A DNA stretch of 64,000 nt from DASXKD01 sp963734725 (GCA_963734725.1 CAVTIX010000009.1:558001-622000); one strand, 5' to 3'. Numbered from the stretch's first letter, positions 16,954 to 29,273 are shown. The notes: generated by a model not told the origin, from the sequence alone. Numbers and translations: made by a program.

Positions 16954-17289
16954 TCCGTGTCACCTCGGGTTTCGAATAGAAAACATTGGTTCGGGATGGG
17001 AAAGTATCCAAATCGGCTCTCCGGGGCAACGCGAATGCCCGTTTAGCACACTATAAATTGACTTATACTACTCTGTGAAAGCAGCTCACTACTAAGCGTA
17101 GTTAACCGGGGTCATCCACTGACCCTCAAGGGCAGTGCCCACCTTGCGCTGACCCCTGAATCCGTGGCCGACCGGACGGGTCGGCCCTGCTGACGGCCTG
17201 CTTTCTCCCGATCGTATACCGTCCGTGGGCGCACCACCGGCCCCGGGGTTCGCCACGGGCGGCGCATTTCGCCGCGACGGTGAACGCAT
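16954..17289. other. 336-base intergenic region between pyrF and mihF
   Basis: The central part (about 16975-17100) is clearly AT-richer than the rest of the window and holds the mihF promoter. The implied mihF 5' leader is about 90 nt. I see no gene: the 65-codon ORF on the minus strand has no homology features. No obvious terminator for the pyr operon is seen. Confidence 0.6.
17050..17079 (-). promoter_or_regulatory. mihF promoter
   Basis: On the minus strand TTCACA (17079-17074) and TATAGT (17055-17050) are separated by 18 nt, close to the housekeeping sigma-A consensus. It lies about 90 nt upstream of mihF in the AT-rich patch. Confidence 0.6.
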
Positions 17290-17997
17290 TCATCCCGCAG
17301 CGAGCATCAGCCGGCGCAGTGGGGCGGCAATAGCGGCGGCCGCCGCTCCCGGATCCGGCGCGCTCGTGATGGGCCGCCCAATGACGAGCAAGTCGGCGCC
17401 GGCCCGCAGCGCTTCTTCCGGCGTCGCGGTCCGCGCCTGGTCGTGCGCGGCGGCGCCCGCCGGGCGGATCCCCGGGGTTATCAGGGTCACGTCCGGGCCC
17501 ACCTCGGCCCGGACGGCGGCCACCTCCCTGGGCGAGCAGACCAGCCCGCGGGCCCCAGCGGACACGGCCAGCACGGCCAGCCGCCGGACCGTGTCGGGCA
17601 GGGGCCCGGTGATCCCTATCCGGTCCAGGTCGGCAGGGGTCAGCGAGGTGAGCAGGGTGACCGCGGCAATCATCGTGGACGGCGCCGCCTCGGTGGCGGC
17701 GTGGATCACCTCGGGCCCCCCCGCGGCGTGCACGGTCAGCACGTCCGGGTGCAGCCGGGCCACCGCGCGCGCCGCGCCCGCCACCGTGGCGGGAATGTCG
17801 TGCAGTTTCAGGTCAAGGAAGACCTTGACCCCGCTCGCCCCCCGGATTGACGCCACGATTCCCGGGCCGTACCGCAGGTACAGCTCCAAGCCGACCTTGA
17901 CGGTGCTGACGTGCGGCGTGACCAGCCCGGCCCACCGGGCGGCGGTTTCCAGGTCGGGCGCATCAAGGGCGACGGCGATCGGCGCAGGCTGGCTCAA
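17290..17997 (-). CDS. pyrF: Orotidine 5'-phosphate decarboxylase
   Basis: This is the last enzyme of UMP synthesis, converting OMP to UMP. The 235-residue TIM barrel has the active-site array VFLDLKLHDIPATV (Asp-x-Lys-x-x-Asp type) at about 80-93, VTLLTSL, and the phosphate-binding ITPGIRP. The start is TTG at 17997: AGGAGGAGG lies 5 nt upstream, whereas the TTG nine codons earlier lacks one. It is the distal gene of the pyr operon, 27 nt after pyrD. Confidence 0.95.
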   Translation of the reverse strand: MSQPAPIAVALDAPDLETAARWAGLVTPHVSTVKVGLELYLRYGPGIVASIRGASGVKVFLDLKLHDIPATVAGAARAVARLHPDVLTVHAAGGPEVIHAATEAAPSTMIAAVTLLTSLTPADLDRIGITGPLPDTVRRLAVLAVSAGARGLVCSPREVAAVRAEVGPDVTLITPGIRPAGAAAHDQARTATPEEALRAGADLLVIGRPITSAPDPGAAAAAIAAPLRRLMLAAG

Positions 17998-18024
17998 CGA
18001 TCCTCCTCCTGGCAGGGACCTCAA

Positions 18025-18990
18025 TTACAAGACGCTTCCCTCGCGTCGATGGATTGCCGCCTGGCGAGGTTCGTGGGCGAGCCCGACCGCATCCGCGGCC
18101 CGGTCGATCCCCCGGCTGGCCAGTTCCTCCTCCAGTTCCCTGACAATCCGCGGACATGCGGAAGGATCGTGAAATATCGCTGTGCCCACGCTCACCGTGC
18201 TGGCCCCCGCCAGCATCAGCTCGAGCGCGTCTACTCCGGTCCGCACCCCGCCCATCCCGATGATCGGCACGTCGGGAAACGCCTCGTGCACCTGCCAGAT
18301 GCACCGCACCGCGACCGGCCTGATGGCCGGGCCGGACAGGCCGCCGGTGACACCGGCCAGCGCCGGGCGCAGCCTCTTGGTGTCGATCGCCATGCCGAGC
18401 AGCGTGTTGATCATCGAAAGCCCGTCGGCGCCCGCGGTCACGCAGGCCCTGGCGATCGCCACGATGTCGGTGACGTCCGGTGAGAGTTTCGCGAACACCG
18501 GGATGTCGTAGCGGATCCGGGCCCGCACCGCCTCGATCACCGCGGCTGCCGCGCCGGGGTCGCAGGCGAAGACCTGGCCGCGGTCCTCCACGTTCGGGCA
18601 GGAGATGTTCACCTCGACCGCGGTCACCCCGGCGGCGTCGGACAGCCGGGTGGCCAGTTCCGCGTACTCGCCCACGGCGCCGCCGGCGATCGACACCACG
18701 GCGCGGGCCCCCCGGGAGAGCAGCCACGGCAGGTCCCGCTGCAGGAACGCGTCAATCCCCGGGCCCTGCAACCCGATCGAGTTGAGCATGCCGCTTGGCG
18801 TCTCCGCCATCCGCGGGGTTGGCCGCCCGGACCGAGGCGCCAGCATGACCGACTTGGTGACGACCGCGCCGATCTTGGCCACGTCGAAGAACTGCGACAG
18901 CTCACGCCCCGCACCGGCGCACCCGGACGCGGTCAGTATCGGGTTCGGCAACTCCACGTGAGCCAGCCGGCTCCTCAGGTCAACGGCCAC
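18025..18990 (-). CDS. pyrD: Dihydroorotate dehydrogenase, class 1B catalytic subunit
   Basis: This flavoprotein oxidises dihydroorotate to orotate. The 321-residue protein has the substrate/FMN motifs NPILTASGC, GLQGPGIDAFL, and the active-site NISCPNVEDRG around residue 130, followed by FAKLSPDV and MGGVRTGVDALELMLAGAS. The presence of pyrK directly upstream makes it the NAD-dependent class 1B heterotetramer rather than the quinone-dependent class 2. The start is GTG at 18990, overlapping pyrK by 11 nt. The long N-terminal extension in the same frame is the shadow of pyrK. Confidence 0.95.
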   Translation of the reverse strand: MAVDLRSRLAHVELPNPILTASGCAGAGRELSQFFDVAKIGAVVTKSVMLAPRSGRPTPRMAETPSGMLNSIGLQGPGIDAFLQRDLPWLLSRGARAVVSIAGGAVGEYAELATRLSDAAGVTAVEVNISCPNVEDRGQVFACDPGAAAAVIEAVRARIRYDIPVFAKLSPDVTDIVAIARACVTAGADGLSMINTLLGMAIDTKRLRPALAGVTGGLSGPAIRPVAVRCIWQVHEAFPDVPIIGMGGVRTGVDALELMLAGASTVSVGTAIFHDPSACPRIVRELEEELASRGIDRAADAVGLAHEPRQAAIHRREGSVL

Positions 18991-19982
18991 GGCCGCGCCG
19001 TCCCACCCCGGGCCCGGTCCGCGACCGGCCGGGCTTGCCGCCGGACTGCTTCCCGACGGGCTGCCGGCCCGGTGGCTGCGGCCGGGCGGACGGCGGCGGC
19101 TTGGCCTGCGGGCGCGGCTTCCACCCCGGCGCGCCGAGCGCGTCGAACGGGATCGTCCCGACGTCGTCCCAGCGCACCAGGTCGCCGCGGAAGACCGGGC
19201 CATCGACGCAGGACCGGGCCATCCGGGTCACCCCGTCTTCGCCCACCACGGGCAGCACGCAGGTCATGCAGACCCCGATCCCGCAGGCCATGGACTCCTC
19301 GACCAGGGCCTGCACCGGGATTTCGTAGCGGCTGGCCAGCCTGGTCACCGCGCGGAGCATGCCCATCGGCCCGCAGGCGTAGATGACATCGGTCCTGGCC
19401 TCATGGATGACCTGCGCGAGCAGGTCGGTCACCTGGCCGCGGGCGCCCATCGACCCGTCCTCGGTGGTGATCAGCGCAGTGCGCCCGCTGCGGCGCGCGG
19501 TCAGCGCCCCGAACACCCGGTCCACGCTGGCCGCGCCGAGCAGGAAATCCACCGCGCAGCCGCGGCCGCGCAGCTTGTCACCTAGGGCGAACAGCGGCGC
19601 GCTGCCGTATCCGCCGCCTATGAGCAGGGAGTTCACCGGGTCCCGCGGCAGCGGGAACGGCAGGCCCAGCGGCCCGGCCAGGTCGAGGGTGTCCCTGGTC
19701 CGGCGCTCGGACAGCCACTGGGTGCCCGGGCCGGCGACGGCGAACACGAACTCCACCGTGCCCCCGTGGTCGGGGCGAACCTGGTGGATGGAAAACGCCC
19801 GGCGCAGCAGCATCGAGGTCTGCGGCCCGCCCACGGCCACGGCGACGAACTGGCCCGGGCGGAACCGGGCTGCCACCCCGGGCGCGATCACCGTCATCGC
19901 GTGGTAGGCGTCCACCCGGCGGACGGTCAGCACTGTCCCCTTGACCTGCGTCGGAACCAGCGCGGCGGCGGGCTCCCTCCGG

Positions 19983-19993
<11 letters not shown>
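18980..19993 (-). CDS. pyrK: Dihydroorotate dehydrogenase electron transfer subunit
   Basis: PyrK carries electrons from PyrD to NAD+. The 337-residue protein has a ferredoxin-reductase-like FAD domain (RRAFSIHQV), an NAD-binding domain (LLIGGGYGSAPLFALG) and the C-terminal 2Fe-2S cluster cysteines CGIGVCMTC plus a fourth in ARSCVDGPVF. A basic Pro/Gly/Lys-rich tail of about 45 residues follows the cluster and is longer than usual. The ATG at 19993 overlaps the carB end by 11 nt; in-frame codons further upstream lie inside carB. Confidence 0.94.
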
Positions 19994-23298
<3,305 letters not shown>

Positions 23299-23312
<14 letters not shown>

Positions 23313-24672
23313 GCCGCGCCCCAGCTCTGCTTGTCCCGCCTCCGCGCTCTGCTTGTCCCGCCTCCGCGCTCTGCTTGTCCTGCGCCCGCGCTTCGCGCCC
23401 GCCCCCGCTCCGCGCCCGCCCCCGCTCTGTTTTTCCCGTCCCCGCGCTTCGCGCCCGCCCCCGCTCTGTTCTTCCCGCCCCCGCGCTTCGCGCCCGCCCC
23501 CGCTCCGCGCCCGCCCCCTCCATCAAGGCGCAGAACGCGTCGAACTCCCCCGCGGCATCGTGCGGCCCCGGCGCCGCCTCCGGATGGTATTGCACGCTGA
23601 ACGCACTGGCGTCGAGCAGCCTGATTCCCTCCACCACCCCGTCGTTCAGGTTGACATGACTGACCTGGGCCCGGCCGAACGGGGTGTCGAACGGCGCGAG
23701 GGACACCGGGCCGGTCCCATCAGCGTCCGGCGGCGCGACCGCGAAACCGTGGTTGTGGCTGGTGATCTGCACCCGCCCGGTGGCCAGGTCCTTGACCGGC
23801 TGGTTGACGCCGCGGTGCCCGAACCGCAGCTTGTAGGTGCCCAGGCCGAGCGCCCGGCCGAGGATCTGGCTGCCGAGGCAGATGCCGAACACAGGGACGC
23901 CCGCGGCGAGCACCTCGCGCATCGCGGCCACCGCGTACTCGGCGGCGGCCGGGTCGCCGGGACCGTTGGAGAAGAAGACCCCGTCCGGGCTGGCGGCCAG
24001 GATCTCGGCCGCGGTGGACGTCGCGGGCAGCACCTGCACCAGGCAGCCGCGGGCGGCCATCGCCGCGGGCGTGGCGGCCTTGATGCCCAGGTCCACCGCG
24101 GCCACCCGGTAGCAGACGTCAACGCCCTGCGGCGGTCTGACCTGGTAAGGCTCGCTGGTGGACACCTCGCGGGGCAGGTCAGCGCCGGCCATTTGCGGGC
24201 TGGCGAGCACCCGTTGCAGGAGTTCCGCGGGGTCGGCCGGGCCGGCGCTGATCGCGGCGCGCATCACGCCCCGGTCCCGCAGCCGCCGGGTGAGCGCCCG
24301 GGTCCCGGTGATGGCGATGCCCGGGACGCCCTGGGCCGCCAGCTCCTCATCCAGGCTCCGCACGGCCCGCCAGCTCGAGGTGATCCGGGACGGCGCCCGG
24401 ACCACGTACCCGCTCACCCAGATCCGCCGGGACTCGGGGTCCTCGTCGTTGACGCCGGTGTTGCCGATGTGCGGCGCGGTCATCGCGACGATCTGCCGGC
24501 AGTACGAGGGATCGGTCAGCGTCTCCTGGTAGCCGGTCATCCCGGTGTTGAACACCATCTCGCCGAACGTTTCGCCGCGCGCGCCGAACCCGGCGCCGTG
24601 GAACGTGGTCCCGTCTTCGAGCACCAGGACCGCGGGCCAGGCGGGCTGCGGGGCCCCAGGCGCGCCCGGCAT
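23299..24672 (-). CDS. carA: Carbamoyl-phosphate synthase small subunit with repeat-rich tail
   Basis: This glutaminase subunit supplies ammonia to CarB. The 457-residue protein has the N-terminal CarA fold (VLVLEDGTTFHGAGFGARGE) and a class I amidotransferase domain with the nucleophile in VFGICLGSQILG and the His/Glu pair in VQYHPEA. The usual His after GICLG is Ser, a tolerated position. After FDAFCALMEG near residue 385, where the family normally ends, comes about 65-70 residues of Arg/Gly/Ala repeats (TERGRARSAG-like) encoded by a CCCGC-rich minisatellite. The repeat reaches into the carB start. The ATG overlaps the pyrC stop (TGATG). Confidence 0.96.
23330..23520. repeat. CCCGC-rich minisatellite inside the 3' end of carA
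   Basis: The pattern CGCGCTTCGCGCCCGCCCCC, then GCTCTGT and TTCCCGTCC-type units, recurs several times in degenerate form on the plus strand, which is strongly polypyrimidine. In the carA frame it encodes the extra C-terminal tail. Unit length and phase vary, as expected for slippage. Confidence 0.8.
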
Positions 24673-25964
24673 CAGGCGGGCTTCCCGTCGAGCACGGTCG
24701 CGCGTCCGCGCAGGAACGTGGCCACCACCTGGCCGGGCAGGGTGAGCCCGGCGAACGGCGAGTTGCGGCTGCGGGAGGCGTGGGTGGCGGGGTTGACCGC
24801 GGAGCTGGCGGCCGGGTCGTAGAGGACCAGGTTCGCCGGTGAGCCCGGGGCCAGCGGCTGCCCCTGGCCGGACAGCCGGCCGATGGCGGCGGGCCGCGCC
24901 GACATCCGGTCCGCGACCTCCGCCCAGCCGAGCAGGCCGGTGTCCACCATCGCCTGCTGGACCACGCGCAGCGCGGTCTCCAGCCCGGTCATGCCGAAGG
25001 CCGCGACGGCCCACTCGGTCTCCTTGTCCTCCACCGGGTGGGGCGCGTGGTCGGTGGCCACGCAGTCGATCGTCCCGTCTGCCAGGCCCTCGCGCAGCGC
25101 CGCCACGTCGGCCGCGGTGCGCAGCGGCGGGTTGACCTTGTAGACCGGATCGTAGCTGGCCACCAGGTCGTCGGTGAGCAGCAGGTGGTGCGGCGTGACC
25201 TCGGCGGTCACCCGCCAACCCTTGGACTTCGCCCAGCGGATGATCTCCACCGAGCCCGCGGTGGAGACGTGGCAAATGTGCAGCGCGGAGCCGACGTGGG
25301 CGGCGAGCAGGCAGTCACGGGCGATGATCGCCTCCTCGGCGACCGCGGGCCAGCCGGCCAGGCCCAGCCGCCCGGAGGCGGCCCCCTCGTTCATCTGCGC
25401 GCCCTCGGTGAGCCTCGGCTCCTGGGCGTGCTGCGCGATGACCCCGTCGAAGGCCTTCACGTATTCCAGCGCGCGCCGCATGAGCACCGCATCGGACACG
25501 CAGCGCCCGTCGTCGGAGAACACCCGCACCCGGGCCGCCGACTCGGCCATCGCGCCGAACTCGGCGAGCCGGGAACCGGCCAGGCCGGCCGTGACGGCCC
25601 CGACCGGCTGCACATCGCAGTGCCCCGCCGCCCGGCCCAGCCGCCAGATCTGCTCGGTGACCCCCGCGGTGTCGGCGACCGGGTCGGTGTTGGCCATCGC
25701 GTGCACCGCGGTGAACCCGCCGAGCGCCGCGGCCAGCGTGCCGGTCTCGATGGTTTCTGCGTCCTCCCGGCCGGGCTCGCGCAGGTGGGTGTGCAGGTCC
25801 ACCAGCCCGGGCAGCGCGATCAGCCCCGCCGCGTCGAGCTCCTGCGCGCTTTTCTGGCCGGCCCCGTCGCCGATGGCGGTGATGGTTCCGTCGGTGACCG
25901 TGATGTCGGCGGGCTCGGCGCCCAGCGGCCGCGCTCCCCTGATCACCCAGCTCGTGCCGGTCAT
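24672..25964 (-). CDS. pyrC: Dihydroorotase
   Basis: This zinc amidohydrolase cyclises carbamoyl aspartate to dihydroorotate. The 430-residue class I enzyme has the metal motif DLHTHLREPGREDAETIE near residue 58-75, MANTDPVAD, the bridging-lysine/aspartate region, CHVSTAGS, TAEVTPHHLLL and DCVATDHAPH. The ATG at 25964 is preceded by GGAGG and overlaps the pyrB stop by 4 nt (ATGA). The gene between pyrC and carA that mycobacteria carry (Rv1382) is absent here; pyrC abuts carA directly. Confidence 0.97.
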   Translation of the reverse strand: MTGTSWVIRGARPLGAEPADITVTDGTITAIGDGAGQKSAQELDAAGLIALPGLVDLHTHLREPGREDAETIETGTLAAALGGFTAVHAMANTDPVADTAGVTEQIWRLGRAAGHCDVQPVGAVTAGLAGSRLAEFGAMAESAARVRVFSDDGRCVSDAVLMRRALEYVKAFDGVIAQHAQEPRLTEGAQMNEGAASGRLGLAGWPAVAEEAIIARDCLLAAHVGSALHICHVSTAGSVEIIRWAKSKGWRVTAEVTPHHLLLTDDLVASYDPVYKVNPPLRTAADVAALREGLADGTIDCVATDHAPHPVEDKETEWAVAAFGMTGLETALRVVQQAMVDTGLLGWAEVADRMSARPAAIGRLSGQGQPLAPGSPANLVLYDPAASSAVNPATHASRSRNSPFAGLTLPGQVVATFLRGRATVLDGKPA

Positions 25965-26899
25965 TGTGCTGCCTCCAGCCCGCCGAGCAGCAGGTACAGG
26001 ACGGCCATCCGGACGCTGACGCCGTTGGCCACCTGCTCGACGATCGTGGACCGCGGCGAGTCGGCCACCTCGGCCGCGATCTCCACCCCCCGGTTCATCG
26101 GGCCGGGGTGCATCACGATGGCCCCTTCGGGAAGCTGCCGGAGCCGGGCGGTGTCCAGCCCGTAGCGCCGGCTGTACTCGCGCACGCTCGGGAAGTAGGC
26201 GGCGTTCATCCGTTCCTGCTGGATCCGCAGCATCATCACCACGTCGCTCTTGGGCAGCGCCGCATCGAGGTCGTAGCTGACCGAGCACGGCCAGTCGTCG
26301 ATCGCTATCGGCAGCAGGGTGGGCGGCGCGACCAGCGCGACGTCCGCGCCGAGCTGGTGCAGCAGCCAGACGTTGGACCGGGCGACCCGGCTGTGCAGCA
26401 CGTCGCCGACGATCGTGACCCGCAGCCCGTCCAGCGCCTCGCCGCTGCCGCGGCCGAACCTGCGCCGGATGGTGAAGGCGTCCAGCAGCGCCTGGGTCGG
26501 GTGCTCGTGGGCGCCGTCACCGGCGTTGATCACGCTCCCCCGGACCCAGCCCGCCAGCCGGTGTGGCGCGCCGGAGGCGCTGTGCCGGACGACCACGGCG
26601 TCGGCGCCCATAGCCTCAAGCGTGAGGGCGGTGTCTTTGAGGCTCTCCCCCTTTGCCACGCTCGAGCCCTTGACGGCGAAGTTGATCACGTCGGCGGACA
26701 GCCGCTTGGCCGCGGCCTCGAAAGAGATCCGGGTCCTGGTGGAGTCTTCGAAGAAGAGGTTGACCACGGTCCGCCCGCGCAGTGTGGGCAGCTTCTTGAT
26801 GGGCCGGTCCGCTACCTGGGCGAGTTCCTCGGCGGTGTCCAGCACCAGGAGCGCGTCCTGCTTGCTCAGGTCCGCGGCTGAGATGAGATGGCGGTTCAT
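25961..26899 (-). CDS. pyrB: Aspartate carbamoyltransferase catalytic chain
   Basis: This enzyme joins carbamoyl phosphate and aspartate. The 312-residue protein has the carbamoyl-phosphate motif FFEDSTRTR (about 49-57), the family sequence AHEHPTQALLDAFTIRRRFG and VMHPGPMNRGVEI. No regulatory-chain gene (pyrI) is nearby, as in other actinobacteria. The ATG overlaps the pyrR stop by 4 nt, so the first four operon genes are translationally coupled. Confidence 0.97.
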   Translation of the reverse strand: MNRHLISAADLSKQDALLVLDTAEELAQVADRPIKKLPTLRGRTVVNLFFEDSTRTRISFEAAAKRLSADVINFAVKGSSVAKGESLKDTALTLEAMGADAVVVRHSASGAPHRLAGWVRGSVINAGDGAHEHPTQALLDAFTIRRRFGRGSGEALDGLRVTIVGDVLHSRVARSNVWLLHQLGADVALVAPPTLLPIAIDDWPCSVSYDLDAALPKSDVVMMLRIQQERMNAAYFPSVREYSRRYGLDTARLRQLPEGAIVMHPGPMNRGVEIAAEVADSPRSTIVEQVANGVSVRMAVLYLLLGGLEAAQ

Positions 26900-27585
26900 C
26901 GTTTCCTCCCCGTGACCCCGCCGCGGCGCGGCCGTGCGGTGTCGCCGACCGGTTCGAGCAGCACCCCGTCCTCGCCGTCGGTCTCGGTGAGCAGGACGCG
27001 GACCACCTCCTGCTGTGAGGTCGGCAGGTTCTTGCCCACGTAGTCGGCCCGGATCGGCAGCTCGCGGTGCCCCCGGTTGACCAGGACGGCCAGCTGCACG
27101 GCGAGGGGCCGGCCGAGGTCGTTGAGGGCGTCGAGGGCCGCCCGCACGGTGCGCCCGGAGTACAGCACGTCATCGACCAGGATCACGGTCTTGCCGTCGA
27201 TGCCTTCCGCCGGCACGTTCGTGGGGCCGAGCCCGCGCGCGGGGCGGAGCCGCAGGTCATCCCGGTACATTGTGATGTCCAGGGAGCCGTGTGGCACCGG
27301 CCGGTCCTCCACCTGGGTGATCCTGGCCGCCAGGCGGGCGGCCAGCGGCACGCCGCGGGTGGGGATGCCCAGCAGCACGACCTGCTCGGCGCCCCTGGTG
27401 CGTTCGAGGATCTCGTGCGCGATCCGGGTCAGCGCGCGGTGAATATCGGCCGCTTCCAGGACCGTCTTGGGACTTGCCCCCGGGCCGGGGGCGGAAGTGC
27501 TGCCCCGCCGACCGGGGCCGGAAGCGGTGACGCCGTCACCGCCGGCGCCGGGCTGTCCGCCGGCCGGGTGCGCAGCATGCGCCAT
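26896..27585 (-). CDS. pyrR: Bifunctional pyr operon regulator / uracil phosphoribosyltransferase
   Basis: PyrR binds pyr mRNA when UMP is high and represses the operon; it can also make UMP from uracil and PRPP. The 229-residue protein has a disordered Gly/Pro N-terminus of about 38 residues followed by the PRTase core: LGIPTRGVPLA and the PRPP loop VILVDDVLYSGRTVRAA. VNRGHRELPIRADYVGKNLP is the conserved PyrR RNA-binding region. The ATG at 27585 has a strong AAAGGAGG. It leads the operon pyrR-pyrB-pyrC-carA-carB-pyrK-pyrD-pyrF. Confidence 0.96.
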   Translation of the reverse strand: MAHAAHPAGGQPGAGGDGVTASGPGRRGSTSAPGPGASPKTVLEAADIHRALTRIAHEILERTRGAEQVVLLGIPTRGVPLAARLAARITQVEDRPVPHGSLDITMYRDDLRLRPARGLGPTNVPAEGIDGKTVILVDDVLYSGRTVRAALDALNDLGRPLAVQLAVLVNRGHRELPIRADYVGKNLPTSQQEVVRVLLTETDGEDGVLLEPVGDTARPRRGGVTGRKR

Positions 27586-27598
27586 GAGGACCTCCTTT

Positions 27599-27616
27599 CC
27601 CGCCTCACAGGACGGG
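27599..27616 (-). promoter_or_regulatory. Putative PyrR-binding hairpin at the pyrR ribosome-binding site
   Basis: On the minus strand CCCG-TCCTGTGAGG-CGGG forms a short stem whose loop matches the PyrR recognition pattern UCCNGNGAGG. It lies directly upstream of GGGAAAGGAGG. PyrR bound here would block translation of pyrR and the coupled genes, as described for mycobacteria, rather than act through a terminator; none is seen in the leader. Confidence 0.65.
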
Positions 27617-27707
27617 CCTTTAAAGGACGCCAGTTCGGTGCCACGGTACCAGCCGGGCGGCCGCTCATCGCTGACCGCCGCACCGCGCCGCCGGCCGGAT
27701 CGCCGGC

Positions 27708-27766
27708 TGATCCGGGGCGACCCCCGATGATCCGGGGCGACCCCCCGATGATCCGTGGCGGCCCGG
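27708..27766. repeat. 20-nt tandem repeat, nearly three copies
   Basis: TGATCCGGGGCGACCCCCGA is followed by a copy with one extra C and a third degenerate copy (TGATCCGTGGCGG...). A related TGATCCGGGGCGGCGACCGC core occurs in the 63-nt repeat at 39465-39620. Confidence 0.85.
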
Positions 27767-27966
27767 CCTTCGCGGGTTACCGTATGTGACCTAATTCACC
27801 GCCGCCCGGCCGGCCTGGCCGCCCCGGCGCCGGCTGCGCGTATCCGCCGGTTCAGCCGCCCGCAACCCCGGTGGTGTAAGCGTTGCCGATCTCTGCTCGG
27901 GGCACCGGAAGGTTCAACGACGGTACGCGCGAGGCACGCAAGTTCACCTACTTTTTGCCATTCGGC

Positions 27967-27996
27967 TTGACCTGGGTCGTAGTTGCGGCCTACCGT
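27967..27996 (+). promoter_or_regulatory. bldD promoter
   Basis: TTGACC (27967-27972) and TACCGT (27991-27996) are spaced by 18 nt, a typical housekeeping actinobacterial promoter, giving a leader of about 45 nt. BldD represses its own gene in Streptomyces; GTAACCATCACTCAA just downstream matches only part of the BldD box. Confidence 0.65.
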
Positions 27997-28046
27997 CACT
28001 GTCCGTAACCATCACTCAAAGCGACGAGTGGCCAGGGAGCCGAGCA

Positions 28047-28541
28047 ATGCCATCTGAGTACGCCAAGACACTCGGTGCGCGGCTGCGCGCTATCCGTACC
28101 CAGCAAGGGCTTTCCCTCCACGGGGTGGAGGAGAAGTCGCGTGGCCGCTGGAAGGCGGTGGTCGTGGGCTCCTACGAGCGCGGCGACCGCTCCGTCACCG
28201 TGCAGAAGCTAGCCGAGCTTGCTGACTTCTACGGGGTGCCGGTCTCCGAGTTGCTGCCCGGCGATGCGGCGCCCACGGCCATGGCGCCGTCGCCGAAGCT
28301 TGTCATCGACCTGGAGCGCATGTCCCAGCTGCCCCGGGAGAAGGCGGGCCCGCTCGCCCGCTACGTGGCGACGATCCAGAGCCAGCGCGGCGACTACAAC
28401 GGCCGGGTGCTGTCCATCCGGCAGGAGGACCTGCGTTCGCTCGCGGTCATCTACGACAAGTCACCCGCCGACCTCACCGAAGAACTGATCGGGTGGGGCG
28501 TGCTCGACTCAGAGGCTCGCAGCGCAGTAGAGGCGTTCTGA
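28047..28541 (+). CDS. bldD: Developmental transcription regulator BldD
   Basis: The 164-residue protein is almost colinear with Streptomyces BldD. An N-terminal helix-turn-helix domain includes LGARLRAIRTQQGLSLHGVE and VVVGSYERGDRSVTVQKLAE (about 9-65). The C-terminal domain holds the cyclic-di-GMP signature RGD-x8-RxxD as RGDYNGRVLSIRQED. In Streptomyces, tetrameric c-di-GMP dimerises BldD to keep sporulation genes off. GGGAG precedes the ATG and a good promoter lies upstream. It sits divergently from the pyr operon, a conserved neighbourhood in actinomycetes. It implies that the organism has a c-di-GMP-controlled developmental or stationary-phase programme. Confidence 0.96.
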   Translation: MPSEYAKTLGARLRAIRTQQGLSLHGVEEKSRGRWKAVVVGSYERGDRSVTVQKLAELADFYGVPVSELLPGDAAPTAMAPSPKLVIDLERMSQLPREKAGPLARYVATIQSQRGDYNGRVLSIRQEDLRSLAVIYDKSPADLTEELIGWGVLDSEARSAVEAF

Positions 28542-28613
28542 CCTGACGGCGTCGTGCCGGGGCCGACGGCTCCCCGGCACAGAGCGGCCCCGCGCGGCGC
28601 CATGTCCTGTCGA

Positions 28614-28705
28614 GTTGCTGCGCCATGTTCTGCTGGCCTGCTGCGCTACATCCTGCTGGCCTGCTGCGCCACGTCGTGCTGAGCTGCTGCGCGCTACGAC
28701 CCGCT
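28614..28705. repeat. Degenerate CTGCTGCGC repeat downstream of bldD
   Basis: About four imperfect 25-nt units of the type CTGCTGCGCCACGTCCTGCT occur between the convergent bldD and HEPN genes. It might act as a slippage-prone spacer; no terminator stem was found. Confidence 0.7.
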
Positions 28706-28708
28706 GCG

Positions 28709-29161
28709 TTATCCCACGCTGCGCAGCGGAAGTACCGGCTGAACGGTCACGCCGAGGGCATCCTCGGCCAGTGACAAGAACGTCTCCGCGTCTCTGAGCA
28801 GGTCATCTGCTTCAGCGGCAGAGACGGCCCGGGCCAGGCCCGCCTCCGCGGCGGCCCGTTTGCGCGCACCGGCGGCGAAGAACGCCGCCCACTCCGAGAG
28901 CGCCGGCTTCACCCGTGGCAGCAACTCCCAGACGCTCTTCGGTGCCTTCCGGCGCGGGCCCGTCCCGGCTTCTGGACGGGCGGCCACGATCGCGGCCGCC
29001 GCCCGCAGCGCTGCAAGGTGGGCGGCCACGTACCGCGAGCCAGCACCGTCTTCCTCCGCCGCCTCCGCCAGGCCCTGCCTGGCTGACCGCAGCAGCGTCA
29101 GCACAGCAGGGGCAACCCGGCACCGTGCCCGGCCCGGCCGCACCTGGCTAAGCGGGTCCAT
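28709..29161 (-). CDS. SAV_6107-family HEPN-domain protein
   Basis: This 150-residue all-helical cytoplasmic protein matches the actinobacterial SAV_6107 HEPN family, with blocks YVAAHLAALRAAAAIVAARP, SVWELLPRVKPALSEWAAFF and AGARKRAAAEAGL, then ADDLLRDAETFLSLAE. HEPN domains often bind nucleotides or cleave RNA, but I do not see the canonical Rx4-6H ribonuclease motif. The ATG at 29161 has AAAGGAGGAG upstream; the longer ORF lacks support. A LexA-like box lies 113 nt upstream. Function is unknown. Confidence 0.82.
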   Translation of the reverse strand: MDPLSQVRPGRARCRVAPAVLTLLRSARQGLAEAAEEDGAGSRYVAAHLAALRAAAAIVAARPEAGTGPRRKAPKSVWELLPRVKPALSEWAAFFAAGARKRAAAEAGLARAVSAAEADDLLRDAETFLSLAEDALGVTVQPVLPLRSVG

Positions 29162-29273
29162 GGCTGCTCCTCCTTTCCGCGAAGCCCCGAGGCCGGGCGG
29201 GGCACTTCCCCCGCTCCGCCCGGCCCGGACCCGGCAGCAGGGGCATCCGCCGGGCGGCCTCGCTGACATCTAT

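Larger units (their letters stand above)
27586..28046. other. 461-base divergent intergenic region, pyrR / bldD
   Basis: From left to right: the PyrR hairpin, a possible pyrR -10 (TACCGT on the minus strand near 27646), a tandem repeat (27708-27766), and the bldD promoter (27967-27996). The stretch just before the bldD promoter (27920-27965) is comparatively AT-rich. No gene is supported. Confidence 0.6.

Noticed and set aside
17092..17289. 65-codon minus-strand ORF upstream of the mihF promoter
   Set aside because: No Shine-Dalgarno or homology; it occupies the region between pyrF and the mihF promoter only by chance openness.
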